DNA of 64,000 nt, taken from Mucispirillum schaedleri ASF457. GTDB lineage: Bacteria > Chrysiogenota > Deferribacteres > Deferribacterales > Mucispirillaceae. The notes below the pieces were generated by a model, which was not told where the DNA came from, searched no databases, and worked only from the letters and a program-made list of their open reading frames with translations. Both the position numbers and the translations under genes were made by a program. Location: the NCBI RefSeq assembly GCF_000487995.2, contig NZ_CP097562.1, forward strand, positions 2,167,001-2,231,000, written 5' to 3'. Numbering within the stretch: position 1 is the stretch's first letter; every line of letters starts with the position of its first letter. This document shows positions 16,830-27,180 of this stretch, piece by piece.

Positions 16830-18506
16830 CACAATATTTAAGCTTTTCAGCATATTTTCATTTGTTATATTTGGAATAGTATTTCTCAAGCTTTTTTATT
16901 TGCAGGTAATACAGGGCGAGAAATATGAGAAAATGGTGGAAGTTCAGAGTGATCCAAGACTGTCTGTATTTACTGACAGAGGATATATTTATGACAAAGA
17001 CGGCAGGCTTTTAGCAAGGAATAAAAGTGCAGGCTCTCTTTATGCTTATAGAAAAAATATACCAAATAAATATAATTTTTTCAAAGCATTAGAAGAAAAC
17101 GGCATAAAAGTAAGCCAGAAAACTAAAAAAGCATTAAAAGAAACAGATTCATTTACATGGATTGCAAGACAGATAGATTTAGAAAAAGCAGAAAAACTTG
17201 CGGGTAAGATTCAAGGTCTTGAATATTTTGTTGAAGATGCAAGATTTTATCCACAAGGCTCTTTGATGGCAAATATTGTGGGGTTTACTGGCTCTGATAA
17301 TATTGGCAGAAGTGGTATAGAATACTTTTTAAATAGTAAATTAGAAGGTAAAAAATAAATGTTACAAGTATAAAAGATTCTAGAAGAAAAGTTATTCTTT
17401 TTGAAGATAAAGGAGAGCTTGCAAAGCCTGATACTCAGGTATATTTAACATTATCATCAAGAATACAGGCTGGAGCTGAGCATATATTAAGAGAAGGTGC
17501 AAAAGTATTTGGAGCAAAAAATGGCTCTGTTGTAGCAATGGATATAAAAACTGGGGAAATAATAATTTCTGCTAATGTAAACAGCTTTAACCCGCATATT
17601 TACTGGAAATATCCAAGTGCATACTGGAGCAACCACAGTTTTAATTATGTTTTTGAGCCCGGCTCTATTTTTAAATCTGTAGCATTCAGTTATCTGCATA
17701 ATAGTGATAAGCTTGACAGAAACAGGCTGATAGATACAAGTAAAAAAATAACTATTGGAAAATATACTTATTCTGATACAAAATATTACGGCACATTAAC
17801 TGTTGATGAAGTTTTTACTCATTCAAGTAATATTGGTATGACTCAGCTTATTAGAAATGAAAATAATAATAAGCAGAGTTTTTATGATTTTTTAATAAAA
17901 TCAGGTTTTGGCGATAAAACTGGTATATATGGAGCAAGCGAGGAAGCAGGTATTATTAAGCCTGTTTCAGCATGGTCAAAAACAAGCCTTACTTCTATGG
18001 CAATAGGTTATGAAGTCCTTGTTACTCCATTGCAGGTAGTTCGTTTTTATGGGGCTCTTGCAAATAATGGCATAATGGTAAACCCTAAAATAATATCTAA
18101 AATAGTAAGGGGTAATGAGATAGCGATACCAGAGCATGTTGAAACTCAAGTTTTATCAAAGGAAACTGCAAGCTATATGCTTGATTTAATGCAGAAAACT
18201 GTTGAAGACGGCACAGGGCAGAAAGCAAAAACTCAATTAACAAAAATAGCTGGTAAAACAGGAACGGCAAGAGTGTATGATAATAAAGCAGGTGCTTATT
18301 CTACTCAAAACTATTCTGCAAGTTTTGCAGGAGTTTTTCCTGCAGAAAATCCAAAAGTAGCTATGATAGTAGTGTATGAATCACCTAGAAGCTCAATATA
18401 TGGCGGCTCAACTGCTGCAAATATTTTCAGGCAGATAGCAGAGTTTGTTTCTACTGAAAAACATTATTTTGAGCCGGAAATAGAGGTGGCAGCAAATGAA
18501 AATTAA
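16816..18506 (+). CDS. ftsI: Septal transpeptidase FtsI (PBP3), interrupted by a one-base frameshift
   Basis: The first frame (16816-17358, 180 residues) has the N-terminal membrane helix and dimerisation domain. It stops right after an A6 run (17350-17355). A second frame continues without pause as KINVTSIKDSRRK...YLTLSSRIQAGAEHIL and runs to 18506. One extra A would join them into a PBP of about 562 residues. The transpeptidase domain is intact: SIFK (EPGSIFKS, catalytic Ser), SSN and KTGTA. FtsI is normally essential, so this is more likely a sequencing error or frameshift-tolerant expression than a dead gene. It overlaps ftsL and murE. Confidence 0.9.
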
Positions 18507-19944
18507 AGAGCTGGTATCAAAATTAAACCCAGTAAAAGTTAATTACTGTGGCAAAGAAAATATAGAAGTTAAAAATATTGCTCAAGATTCTAGAAATCCG
18601 AAAGGCACAGTATTTTTTGCATATAAAGGTGAAAGTTATAATTCTAATAAAGATGCAGAAAATATATATAAAAGCGGTATGGCGGAATTTATTATATGCG
18701 AAGAAGATTTAGGTGATAATATCGCCCATGCAGTTATAAAAAATGGCAGGAAGCTTTTGGCTGCTGCTGTATCAGCTTTTTATAATGAGCCTATGAAAAA
18801 ATACTGCTCTATGGCAGTAACTGGAACAAATGGTAAAACTACTTCCACATATATTATGGAAAGTATTTTTCATGAAGCAGGTATGAAAACATGCAGAATA
18901 GGCACTACTGGCATTATGATAGATGATGAGTTTGTAGAAATTGATAATACTACACCCTCTCCTGAGCTTGTATATTCAAGCCTTGCCCGCGGACTAGAAA
19001 TCGGCTGCACAGCTCTTACTATGGAAGTATCAAGCCATGCACTTGCACAAGGCCGCATAAATGGTGCTTTTTTTGAAATAGCAGTGTTTACTAACTTAAC
19101 AGGCGACCATTTAGATTTTCATAAAAATATGGAAAACTATTTTGAAGCAAAAGCACTGCTTTTTACTGATACTTACAGCAAACACAGAGTTATAAATGTA
19201 AGAAATGAATATGGTAAAAAATTAGCAGACAGAATAAAAGAAAACTTAATTACTTTTAATATTTTTGATAATAATGCAGATATTTTTCCAGTAAAATATA
19301 CATCAACAGTGTATGGAATAGATGCAGAAATATCTGTATTTGGTAAAATAATAAATATTCATTCTATGCTTATAGGTGAATATAATTTAGAAAATATTTT
19401 AGGAGCAGTGGGTGCAGCTTATTCATTAGGAATAAGTTTAGATGATATAGCAAAAGGTATAAAAAACCTTAAAAATGTGCCGGGCAGGCTGGAGAAATTT
19501 AGTAATAAAAATATTACTGCATTTGTAGATTATGCACATACTGATGATGCTATTGTTAATGCCATCTCATCACTCAGGCAGGTAGCAGGCGGCAGAATAA
19601 TCACAGTATTTGGAGCAGGTGGCGATAGAGATACTGCAAAGCGTCCTAGAATGGCTTATGCTTCCACAGAGCTTTCAGATATTACTATCATTACAAGCGA
19701 TAATCCACGAACAGAAGACCCGCTTAAAATAATAGATGATATTGTAAAAGGTGTTAAGCAGGGCAGCAAATATTATGTAGAAGCAGATAGAGAAAAAGCT
19801 ATTGCAAAAGCTGTATCTATTGCAAAAGAGCATGACATTATATTTATTGCAGGCAAAGGGCATGAAGATTATCAGATTATAGGAAAAAATAAACATCATT
19901 TTGATGACAGACTTGTAGTGCAGAAATATCTTGGAGCATTATAA
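18496..19944 (+). CDS. murE: UDP-MurNAc-L-Ala-D-Glu:meso-diaminopimelate ligase
   Basis: 482 residues, usual length. The ATP loop is GTNGKTT (110-116), the carbamylated lysine is in YFEAKALLF (K219), and DNPRTEDP (402-409) is the motif that selects meso-diaminopimelate rather than lysine as third stem residue. GKGHEDYQ is near the C-terminus. It adds the third amino acid to the UDP-MurNAc-dipeptide in the cytoplasm. The start lies 11 bases inside the 3' end of ftsI; the last base of its stop codon is the first base of murF. Confidence 0.97.
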   Translation: MKIKELVSKLNPVKVNYCGKENIEVKNIAQDSRNPKGTVFFAYKGESYNSNKDAENIYKSGMAEFIICEEDLGDNIAHAVIKNGRKLLAAAVSAFYNEPMKKYCSMAVTGTNGKTTSTYIMESIFHEAGMKTCRIGTTGIMIDDEFVEIDNTTPSPELVYSSLARGLEIGCTALTMEVSSHALAQGRINGAFFEIAVFTNLTGDHLDFHKNMENYFEAKALLFTDTYSKHRVINVRNEYGKKLADRIKENLITFNIFDNNADIFPVKYTSTVYGIDAEISVFGKIINIHSMLIGEYNLENILGAVGAAYSLGISLDDIAKGIKNLKNVPGRLEKFSNKNITAFVDYAHTDDAIVNAISSLRQVAGGRIITVFGAGGDRDTAKRPRMAYASTELSDITIITSDNPRTEDPLKIIDDIVKGVKQGSKYYVEADREKAIAKAVSIAKEHDIIFIAGKGHEDYQIIGKNKHHFDDRLVVQKYLGAL

Positions 19945-21272
19945 TGAAAGTATCAGATATTTTAACAAAAGTTCCTGTTATAAAGAGTGATATAGTATGT
20001 GATGAAGAAGTAAACGGTGCTTTTCTTGATTCCAGACTTGTGCATCGCGGCTCACTTTTTTTTGCATGCTGCGGTGAAAATGCAGATGGGAATTTATATG
20101 CTCAAACAGCATTAGATAAAGGTGCTGTTGCAGTTATTATGGATAATGAAAGCATATATAATGAAGTGCATGGCAATAAATTATTAGTTAATAATACTTT
20201 GGAATTTATGCAGCAGTTAGGAAGATACAGGTTTGATGAACTGCATAATTCAAATAAAATAGTGATAGCTGTTACAGGTTCCTTTGGCAAAACAGGAATG
20301 AAAGAAATGCTTAAATACATTTTCAGCCAGAATGAAAGAGTATATGCAACAGAGGGCAATAAAAATAATATGCTTGGTGTTATGCTTACAGGCTGTGGAA
20401 TAGATGATAATGCTGGCACAATAATAATAGAGCTTGGTTCAAATAATTTTGGAGAAATCAAAGAGTTAACAGAAATTGTCCGCCCAAACACAGCAATAGT
20501 TACAAGTGTAGGGCATGCTCACATTGGCAGATTTAAAACATTTGAAAGGCTGCTGTTTGAAAAAATGTCTATAAGTGACGGCTTAACAAAGGACGGCGAA
20601 TTTATTATACCTACAAAACTGACACCATTTGTTCCAAAAGGAGATTTTAAATTTAGAACTTTTGGAGAAAGTGCATTTTCAGGCATAAGAATAACAGAAT
20701 ATAAGCACCATGGCGAATATATTACATTTAAAACAAGTTTAACTGAAAAAGAGTTTAGGATAAATCATCCATATATGCATATTGCAGAAAACTCGCTTTG
20801 TGCCATATATGCAGCACTTTTATCAGGTATTGATGAAGAAAAAATTTTTGCTGGTCTTATAAATTATAAATTACCAAAAGGACACGGCAGTTTTGAAAAT
20901 ATTGGTGATATATTTTTAATTGATGACAGCTATAATGCAGGGTTTGAATCTTTTATAAAAAGCACAGAAAGCCTGCATTTAATTAATAAAACACCAAAAT
21001 ATGCAGTATATGGTGAAATGGGTGAAATAGAAGGGTATGAAGAAGAGCTTTATAATGAAATTACTCAGCTTGCTTTTTCTTATCCTGATATTAATTTCTA
21101 CCTTACAGGGCAAAGCTATGCAAAAGCAAAAGAGCTTGAAAACAGAAAAATATTTTTAACAAAAGATGACTGTATAAAAGCAGTAAAAGAAATAAAAAAC
21201 GGTGTAGTTATAGTAAAAGCTTCAAGAGCTAAAAAATTTGAAGATATAGTAAAAGTAGTAAAAGAGAAGTAG
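19944..21272 (+). CDS. murF: UDP-MurNAc-tripeptide D-alanyl-D-alanine ligase
   Basis: 442 residues. The Mur ligase order is present: N-terminal uridine-binding domain (FLDSRLVHRGSLFFACCGE), ATP loop TGSFGKTGMKEM (about 110-121), central NKNNMLGVMLT, SVGHAHIGRF and the C-terminal domain with DDSYNAGFESF and GEMGEIEGYEE. A Gly replaces the usual Thr after GKT in the ATP loop, a minor variation. It adds the D-Ala-D-Ala dipeptide made by the Ddl encoded later in the cluster. It overlaps murE by one base; mraY follows after nine bases. Confidence 0.95.
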   Translation: MKVSDILTKVPVIKSDIVCDEEVNGAFLDSRLVHRGSLFFACCGENADGNLYAQTALDKGAVAVIMDNESIYNEVHGNKLLVNNTLEFMQQLGRYRFDELHNSNKIVIAVTGSFGKTGMKEMLKYIFSQNERVYATEGNKNNMLGVMLTGCGIDDNAGTIIIELGSNNFGEIKELTEIVRPNTAIVTSVGHAHIGRFKTFERLLFEKMSISDGLTKDGEFIIPTKLTPFVPKGDFKFRTFGESAFSGIRITEYKHHGEYITFKTSLTEKEFRINHPYMHIAENSLCAIYAALLSGIDEEKIFAGLINYKLPKGHGSFENIGDIFLIDDSYNAGFESFIKSTESLHLINKTPKYAVYGEMGEIEGYEEELYNEITQLAFSYPDINFYLTGQSYAKAKELENRKIFLTKDDCIKAVKEIKNGVVIVKASRAKKFEDIVKVVKEK

Positions 21273-21281
21273 GAGCAGAGT

Positions 21282-22367
21282 ATGCTTTATAATTTATTAT
21301 ACCCGCTTTCATCACAGTTTACATTTCTGAATGTATTTCAATACATTACATTCAGGACTATGTTTGCAACACTCACAGCCTTAATCATTACAATGCTTAT
21401 AGGCGACATTGTTACAGATATGCTGAAAAGGTGGAAGCTCTCACAAATAACAAAAGGTTATGAGCCAAAACGCCACAAAGCAAAAGAAGGTACCCCAACT
21501 ATGGGCGGTATAATGATTATAGGCACAACAATGATTTCTACATTATTATGGGCAGATGTTACTAACCATTATATTATACTGCTTTTAATATTATTTACAG
21601 GCTTTGGAGCAGTAGGGTTTGCTGATGACTATGTGAAAACTATTAAAAGAAACCCTGAAGGCTTAAAAGGCAGAACAAAACTTGTATATGAAATTATTAT
21701 ATCTACAATTGTAGTTTATTTATTAATAATGCTTGATAATTCTGGTAAAGTAACAAGCATAACTTTACCATTTTTTAAAAATTTTATAATAGATGTCAGC
21801 TGGTTTTATCTGCCATTTGCTGTATTTGTAATAGTTGCATGCAGTAATGCAGTAAATTTAACAGATGGCTTAGATGGGCTTGTTACAGTGCCAGCTATTA
21901 CTGCTTTTGCGGTTTATGGTTTATTTGCATACATTATGAGTAACTATACATTTACAAACTACTTATATCTGCCGCATCTTCCTCAGACTGGGGAGCTTGC
22001 AGTATTCTGTGGTGCAATGTTTGGTGCAGGGCTTGGGTTTTTATGGTTTAATACATTTCCTGCAACTATTTTTATGGGTGATGTAGGCTCTCTTTCAATA
22101 GGCGGCTCATTAGGCTTAATTGCATGTATGGTTAAACAGGAAATACTGCTTGTTATTGTTGGCGGGTTATTTGTTATGGAAGCATTATCTGTAATATTAC
22201 AGGTAGGTTATTTTAAAATAACACATGGTAAAAGGCTTTTTAGAATGGCACCACTTCACCACCATTTTGAATTAAAAGGCTGGAGTGAGCCGAAAATTAT
22301 TATCAGGTTTTGGATAATTACATTTATACTTGCAATACTTGCAATAAGCACACTTAAATTAAGGTAG
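21282..22367 (+). CDS. mraY: Phospho-N-acetylmuramoyl-pentapeptide transferase MraY
   Basis: 361 residues and about ten membrane helices, as expected. Family motifs: GTPTMGGIMII, FADDYVKTIKRNPEGLKGRTK, NAVNLTDGLDGL with the catalytic Asp residues, FLWFNTFPATIFMGDVGSLS and APLHHHFELKGW. It transfers phospho-MurNAc-pentapeptide to undecaprenyl phosphate, making lipid I at the inner membrane. AGGAG lies just before the start. murD follows after eight bases. Confidence 0.98.
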   Translation: MLYNLLYPLSSQFTFLNVFQYITFRTMFATLTALIITMLIGDIVTDMLKRWKLSQITKGYEPKRHKAKEGTPTMGGIMIIGTTMISTLLWADVTNHYIILLLILFTGFGAVGFADDYVKTIKRNPEGLKGRTKLVYEIIISTIVVYLLIMLDNSGKVTSITLPFFKNFIIDVSWFYLPFAVFVIVACSNAVNLTDGLDGLVTVPAITAFAVYGLFAYIMSNYTFTNYLYLPHLPQTGELAVFCGAMFGAGLGFLWFNTFPATIFMGDVGSLSIGGSLGLIACMVKQEILLVIVGGLFVMEALSVILQVGYFKITHGKRLFRMAPLHHHFELKGWSEPKIIIRFWIITFILAILAISTLKLR

Positions 22368-22375
22368 GTAAAAGT

Positions 22376-23635
22376 ATGAAAGCTGCAATTATAGGATATG
22401 GCAAAAGCGGTGCCGCAGCAGAAAAATTATTAAGATTAAAATGCTTTGAAAGTATTGATATTTTTGATGATAAAAATGAGAAGTATGCAGATATTGCAGA
22501 ATATAAAAATGAATATGACTTAATTTGTGTAAGTCCTGGTATTGATTTAAATAAATATACAAATATATGTGGCAATATTACAAGTGAAATAGAGCTTGCC
22601 TATGAAGAAATGAATAAGAATGCAAAAATTATTGCAATTACTGGCACAAATGGCAAGTCAACTACTACACATATAACTGCTCAGATAATAAATAATGCAG
22701 GCCTAAAAGCTGCTGCATGTGGAAATATTGGCTATCCTTACGGAATGGCAGTATTAGAAAAAGATGCTGATGTATATGTAATAGAGTTATCAAGCTTTCA
22801 AATAGAGCTTTTGAAAAAATTTAATGCTGTTTCAGGCTGTATTATAAATGTTACACAGGACCATTTAGACAGATATAAAACTATGGATAAATATTATAAA
22901 GCAAAACTTATGCTTTTAGATTTTATAGATAAAGATGGTTTGTTTGTAACAAATACTGATGAAATAATAAAAGCAGAAGTGCAAAAGCATAATATAAAAA
23001 CTACATATATTGATGATGATTTAATAAACTATCCAAAATATAATGGTAAAATATTAGATTTTGGTAAATTTAAGATAGATACTTCTAAATTTAAACTGTT
23101 TGGAAAACATAATCTTATAAACTTATCCTATGCCTTAACTATGGCAGATAAAGTTTGTGATTTCAAAGGAGATGTTTCTGATTTGTTGGAAAATTTAACA
23201 AGTATGCCCCACAGAACTGAATTAATAGCAGAAACTGGTGGTGTAAAGTGGATAAATGACTCTAAGGCAACAAATGTAGATTCTGTTTATACTGCACTGC
23301 AAAGCATAGAGAAACCATCTATTTTATTGATAGGCGGCAGAGATAAGAAAAGTGATTATAAACCACTGGTTGATTTAATAAATAAAAACATAAGCAAAGT
23401 TTGTTATTTTGGTGAAGCAGCTGATTTAATAAAAAATCAGATTTCATCATTTTTAAAAGATGTAGAAGAAGAGTGCTTTGACAGTTTAAAAAACTGTATA
23501 AAAACACTTGCAGAAAATACTAAATCAGGCACAACCGTATTACTTTCCCCAGCCTGCACAAGTTTTGATGAATTTAAAAGCTATGAAGACAGGGGTGTAA
23601 AATTTAAAGAGTATGTGCTTGAATATACTAAATAG
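22376..23635 (+). CDS. murD: UDP-MurNAc-L-alanine:D-glutamate ligase
   Basis: 419 residues, slightly shorter than the usual 430-450. The N-terminal Rossmann-like domain starts AAIIGYGKSGAAAEKL, the ATP loop is TGTNGKSTTTH (about 90-100), the central domain has IELSSFQIELL, NVTQDHLDRY and YYKAKLMLL, and the C-terminal domain has INDSKATNVDSVYTAL and LLIGGRDKKSDY, ending in LLSPACTSFDEFKSYEDRG. It adds D-Glu to UDP-MurNAc-L-Ala. It is packed between mraY and ftsW with an eight-base gap upstream. Confidence 0.96.
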   Translation: MKAAIIGYGKSGAAAEKLLRLKCFESIDIFDDKNEKYADIAEYKNEYDLICVSPGIDLNKYTNICGNITSEIELAYEEMNKNAKIIAITGTNGKSTTTHITAQIINNAGLKAAACGNIGYPYGMAVLEKDADVYVIELSSFQIELLKKFNAVSGCIINVTQDHLDRYKTMDKYYKAKLMLLDFIDKDGLFVTNTDEIIKAEVQKHNIKTTYIDDDLINYPKYNGKILDFGKFKIDTSKFKLFGKHNLINLSYALTMADKVCDFKGDVSDLLENLTSMPHRTELIAETGGVKWINDSKATNVDSVYTALQSIEKPSILLIGGRDKKSDYKPLVDLINKNISKVCYFGEAADLIKNQISSFLKDVEEECFDSLKNCIKTLAENTKSGTTVLLSPACTSFDEFKSYEDRGVKFKEYVLEYTK

Positions 23636-23646
23636 TGGGTAAGTAT

Positions 23647-24738
23647 ATGATAAATATTAAAGATATTCGGTTTCAAATACTTAGCATTTGTGCACTGCTT
23701 ATTATGATAGGACTTATTTTTATATATAATACAAGTGCACCGCAGGCAATCAGGCTTGAAAGACATGAGCTTTATTTTTTTATTAAGCAGTTTATACATG
23801 TAATTATAGGCTTTATAGCTTTAATGGCAGCATATAAAATACCTTTGAATTTTTACAGAAAGTTTGTAATGCCAATATTTTTTGTAACATTAATTCTTTT
23901 AATTGTAGTGTTTTTTATGCCGGGAGCAAATGGTGCAAAAAGGTGGATATATCTTCCTTTTGTAACTTTTCAGCCATCAGAGATAGCAAAGTTTACAGTT
24001 GTGCTTTATTTAGCCCATTATTTAGATAAAAAAAATGATAAAATGTGGGATTTTATGACTGGGTTTCTGCCAGCTACACTGCTTGTTGGTATTTTGGCAG
24101 CTTTAATTATTGTAGAGCCTGATTTTGGAACAACTACATTAATAGTTATTGTAGCTTTTACAATGTTTATAGTTGGCGGAGCAAGGCTTACCCATATTTT
24201 TGGAATAGTAGGTATAGTTATTCCTATATTAGTTGCGGCACTGCTTGCAGGGGAATACAGAAAAGCAAGGCTTTTAAACTTTTTAGACCCATGGCAGGAC
24301 CAGTATGGTGTAGGTTATCAGCTAATTCAGAGCCTTGCCTCAGTTGGCAGTGGTGGTTTATTTGGCAGAGGGCTTGGAAATTCTACACAAAAACTTTTTT
24401 TTCTGCCTGAAGCACATACTGACTTTATATATGCAATTATTGCAGAAGAAACTGGGCTTATTGGAGCAAGTATAGTTTTTCTTATAATAGTATTTTTATT
24501 CAGGAAAAACTTACAGGCTGCTTTTATACATGAAGATAAATTTAAAAGACTGCTTGTATTTGGTCTTTCATTTTTGATATTTGTGCAAAGTTTTGTGCAT
24601 GTATTTGTTGTTATAGGACTTCTTCCTACAAAAGGTTTAACACTGCCTTTTGTTTCTTATGGCGGCTCAGCACTTGTGGTTACAATGTTTTTCATAGGTG
24701 TTATTTTAAGGTCAATAGATGAGGCAGAAGTGCAATGA
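23647..24738 (+). CDS. ftsW: Septal peptidoglycan polymerase FtsW
   Basis: 363 residues from the ATG at 23647, which has GGGT upstream; a GTG at 23635 overlapping the murD stop codon is possible but has no ribosome-binding site. About ten membrane helices. SEDS-family motifs: KRWIYLPFVTFQPSEIAKF, the large-loop sequence RLLNFLDPWQDQYGVGYQLI, SVGSGGLFGRGLGNSTQK, LPEAHTDFIYAIIAEETGL and LPFVSYGGSALV. The conserved catalytic Asp is in the LDPW loop region. It polymerises lipid II together with FtsI. It overlaps murG by four bases (ATGA). Confidence 0.95.
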   Translation: MINIKDIRFQILSICALLIMIGLIFIYNTSAPQAIRLERHELYFFIKQFIHVIIGFIALMAAYKIPLNFYRKFVMPIFFVTLILLIVVFFMPGANGAKRWIYLPFVTFQPSEIAKFTVVLYLAHYLDKKNDKMWDFMTGFLPATLLVGILAALIIVEPDFGTTTLIVIVAFTMFIVGGARLTHIFGIVGIVIPILVAALLAGEYRKARLLNFLDPWQDQYGVGYQLIQSLASVGSGGLFGRGLGNSTQKLFFLPEAHTDFIYAIIAEETGLIGASIVFLIIVFLFRKNLQAAFIHEDKFKRLLVFGLSFLIFVQSFVHVFVVIGLLPTKGLTLPFVSYGGSALVVTMFFIGVILRSIDEAEVQ

Positions 24739-25775
24739 AAGTAATATTTGCAGGTGGCGGCACCGGCGGGCATTTATATCCTGCTGTTGCAATTAGTGAA
24801 CAGTTAAAAAAAAATAATATAAATTACTACTTTATGGTATCAGACAGGGGCATAGAAAGGAATATTTTAAGACCATTAAACTGTCAGTTTGAAGAACAGA
24901 AAGTGTCTGCTTATATGAACCAGTCTGTAACTGGCAAAATAAAAGCATTGTTTAATATGATAAAAGCTACAGGCAGAGCATTAAAAGTAGTGCAGAAAGG
25001 TGATAAAGTAATATTAACAGGCGGGTTTGCTGCTGCACCATCTGCAATAGCTGCTGTTTTAAAAGGCTGTGATTTATATCTGCATGAGCAAAATAGTGTA
25101 ATGGGGCTTGTAAATAGAATTTTTGCAAGGTTCAGCAAAAAAGTATTTTTATCATTTGAAAATACTAAAAATGCAAAAGGCAGCTTAATAGTTACCGGCA
25201 ACCCTGTAAGAGAGGTTTTTTATAATACTGCACCTAAAAAAGATTATACTGGCAGGCTGCTTATTTTAGGCGGCTCTCAGGGCAGCAGAAAAATAAATAA
25301 ATTAATTTCTTCATCAATTGATGAAATAATGTCATTAGGCTTTAATGTTACACATCAGTGTGGAGCAAAACTTTTTGATGAAACAGTGCAAATGTATGGC
25401 AGCAAGATTGATGAATATAAGGAAAGGCTTATTTTAAAGCCTTATATAGAAAATGCAGTTGATGAAATGAGTAATGCTGATATTATAGTTTCCCGCTCTG
25501 GAGCAGGGGCTGTTTTTGAAATAAAAGCATTAAAATGCCCTGCAATATATATTCCATTTGCTGCAGCAAGTGAAAATCACCAGTATTATAATGCTTTAGA
25601 AGAAAAAGAAAAAGGCTGCTGCATAATACTTGAAGAAGATAAGGCAGGGACTGCATCACTAAAAGATGCTTTAAATGAGATAAAAGAAAATATTACAGTT
25701 TTCAGGGACAATTTAGAAAAAAGCCCTGTGCAGAAAAGCAGCGAAATAATATTTAAAGAATTAGAAATTATATAG
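24735..25775 (+). CDS. murG: Lipid II synthase MurG (GT28)
   Basis: 346 residues. The N-terminal glycine loop is FAGGGTGGHLYPAVAI, followed by GGFAAAPSAIAAVL and LHEQNSVMGLVNRIFA. The C-terminal UDP-GlcNAc site has LILGGSQGSRKINKL, SRSGAGAVFEI and PFAAASENHQYYNALEE. It adds GlcNAc to lipid I on the inner face of the membrane. An A9 run at 24806-24814 lies within the frame, which is not unusual for this base composition. murC follows after 13 bases. Confidence 0.97.
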   Translation: MKVIFAGGGTGGHLYPAVAISEQLKKNNINYYFMVSDRGIERNILRPLNCQFEEQKVSAYMNQSVTGKIKALFNMIKATGRALKVVQKGDKVILTGGFAAAPSAIAAVLKGCDLYLHEQNSVMGLVNRIFARFSKKVFLSFENTKNAKGSLIVTGNPVREVFYNTAPKKDYTGRLLILGGSQGSRKINKLISSSIDEIMSLGFNVTHQCGAKLFDETVQMYGSKIDEYKERLILKPYIENAVDEMSNADIIVSRSGAGAVFEIKALKCPAIYIPFAAASENHQYYNALEEKEKGCCIILEEDKAGTASLKDALNEIKENITVFRDNLEKSPVQKSSEIIFKELEII

Positions 25776-25788
25776 ATGGAGTGTAGAA

Positions 25789-27180
25789 TTGAATAGTGTA
25801 TTTGGCAGATTTTCCCATATACATTTTGTAGGTATAGGCGGCATTGGAATGAGCGGTATTGCTGAAGTGCTGCATAATATGGGATTTAAAGTAAGCGGCT
25901 CAGATATAAACGAAAATGCTAATGTCAAAATGCTTAGAGAGATGGGTATTAAAATAAGCATTGGTCATGATGAATCAAATGTTGAATATGCAGATGTAAT
26001 AGTTTATACAAGTGCAGCCCGTGATGATAATCCAGAACTTGTTAGAGCCAGACAGGAAAGAAAGCCTGTTATTAAGCGTGGAGAAATGCTTTCTGAACTT
26101 ATGAGATTAAAGTTTGCAGTAGCTGTTGCAGGCTCTCATGGCAAAACTACAACTACTTCTATGGTGGCAGAGATTGTCAAAGCTGCTAAATTAGACCCAA
26201 CAATATTAATAGGCGGCAGATTAAACAGCACTAACAATAATGCAAGCTATGGTAAAAGTAACATAATGATTGCAGAAGCAGATGAGAGTGACAGGTCCTT
26301 TTTAATGCTTTATCCATCTATTGCTGTTATTACAAATATAGATTATGAGCATATGGAAAGTTATAAAGATTTTGATGATGTAAAAGAAAGTTTTACAGAG
26401 TTTGCTAATATGGTGCCATTTTATGGAACAAGTGTTTTATGTATTGATAATAATAATGTGGCAGATATAATACCAAACATTACAAAAAGATTTATCACTT
26501 ACGGCACAAAGGCACAAGCTGACATTAGAGCAGTTAATATTAAAAAAGACGGTTTTAGTGTATCTTATGATGTTAAAAAAGGTGAAGATATTTTAGGGCA
26601 TATTGAAATAATGCTTCCGGGGGACCATATTGTATTAAACTCTCTTGCAGCATTAACAGCAGCTATGGAAATGGGTATAGAGTTTGACATAATTGCAGAA
26701 ACTCTTAAAAACTTTTCAGGTGTTCAGAGAAGAATGTCTATAAGATATAAAAGTGAAAAATATATTGTGATAGATGATTACGGCCACCACCCAACAGAGA
26801 TTGCAACCACATTGAAAGCTGTCCGTGAAGCAAGCCCTGAAAGCAGTATTGTTGTTATATTTCAGCCACACAGATATACAAGAACAAGGGATTTAATGAG
26901 CGATTTTGCAAAATGTTTTATGGATGCAGATAAACTTTATATCACAGATATATATGCAGCAAGTGAAAAAGCTATTGAAGGCATTGTGGCAGAAAAATTA
27001 ATTGCAGAAGTGAAAAATCATGGATTTAAAGATGTTTCTTATCTTCCAAATTTAAATGATTCGCTATCTGATTTTGATGATAATAATGAGAAACATACTA
27101 TTATTATGACTTTTGGTGCAGGAAGCATAACTAATTTTTCATATATAATTGCAGATTATTTAAAAGAAAGGGGCAAATAA
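25789..27180 (+). CDS. murC: UDP-N-acetylmuramate:L-alanine ligase
   Basis: 463 residues, starting with TTG at 25789, supported by GGAG at 25778-25781 and by the family N-terminus HIHFVGIGGIGMSGIAEVLH. The ATP loop is AGSHGKTTTTSM, followed by EADESDRSF, NIDYEHMESY and the C-terminal DDYGHHPTEIATTLKA and FQPHRYTRTRDL. It adds L-Ala to UDP-MurNAc, the first stem residue. The murB gene that often follows murC is missing; ddl takes its place, with a one-base overlap. Confidence 0.97.
   Translation: MNSVFGRFSHIHFVGIGGIGMSGIAEVLHNMGFKVSGSDINENANVKMLREMGIKISIGHDESNVEYADVIVYTSAARDDNPELVRARQERKPVIKRGEMLSELMRLKFAVAVAGSHGKTTTTSMVAEIVKAAKLDPTILIGGRLNSTNNNASYGKSNIMIAEADESDRSFLMLYPSIAVITNIDYEHMESYKDFDDVKESFTEFANMVPFYGTSVLCIDNNNVADIIPNITKRFITYGTKAQADIRAVNIKKDGFSVSYDVKKGEDILGHIEIMLPGDHIVLNSLAALTAAMEMGIEFDIIAETLKNFSGVQRRMSIRYKSEKYIVIDDYGHHPTEIATTLKAVREASPESSIVVIFQPHRYTRTRDLMSDFAKCFMDADKLYITDIYAASEKAIEGIVAEKLIAEVKNHGFKDVSYLPNLNDSLSDFDDNNEKHTIIMTFGAGSITNFSYIIADYLKERGK

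Noticed and set aside
24806-24814. A9 run in murG as a phase-variation tract
   Set aside because: Long A and T runs are common at this base composition, and murG is essential, so switching is unlikely.
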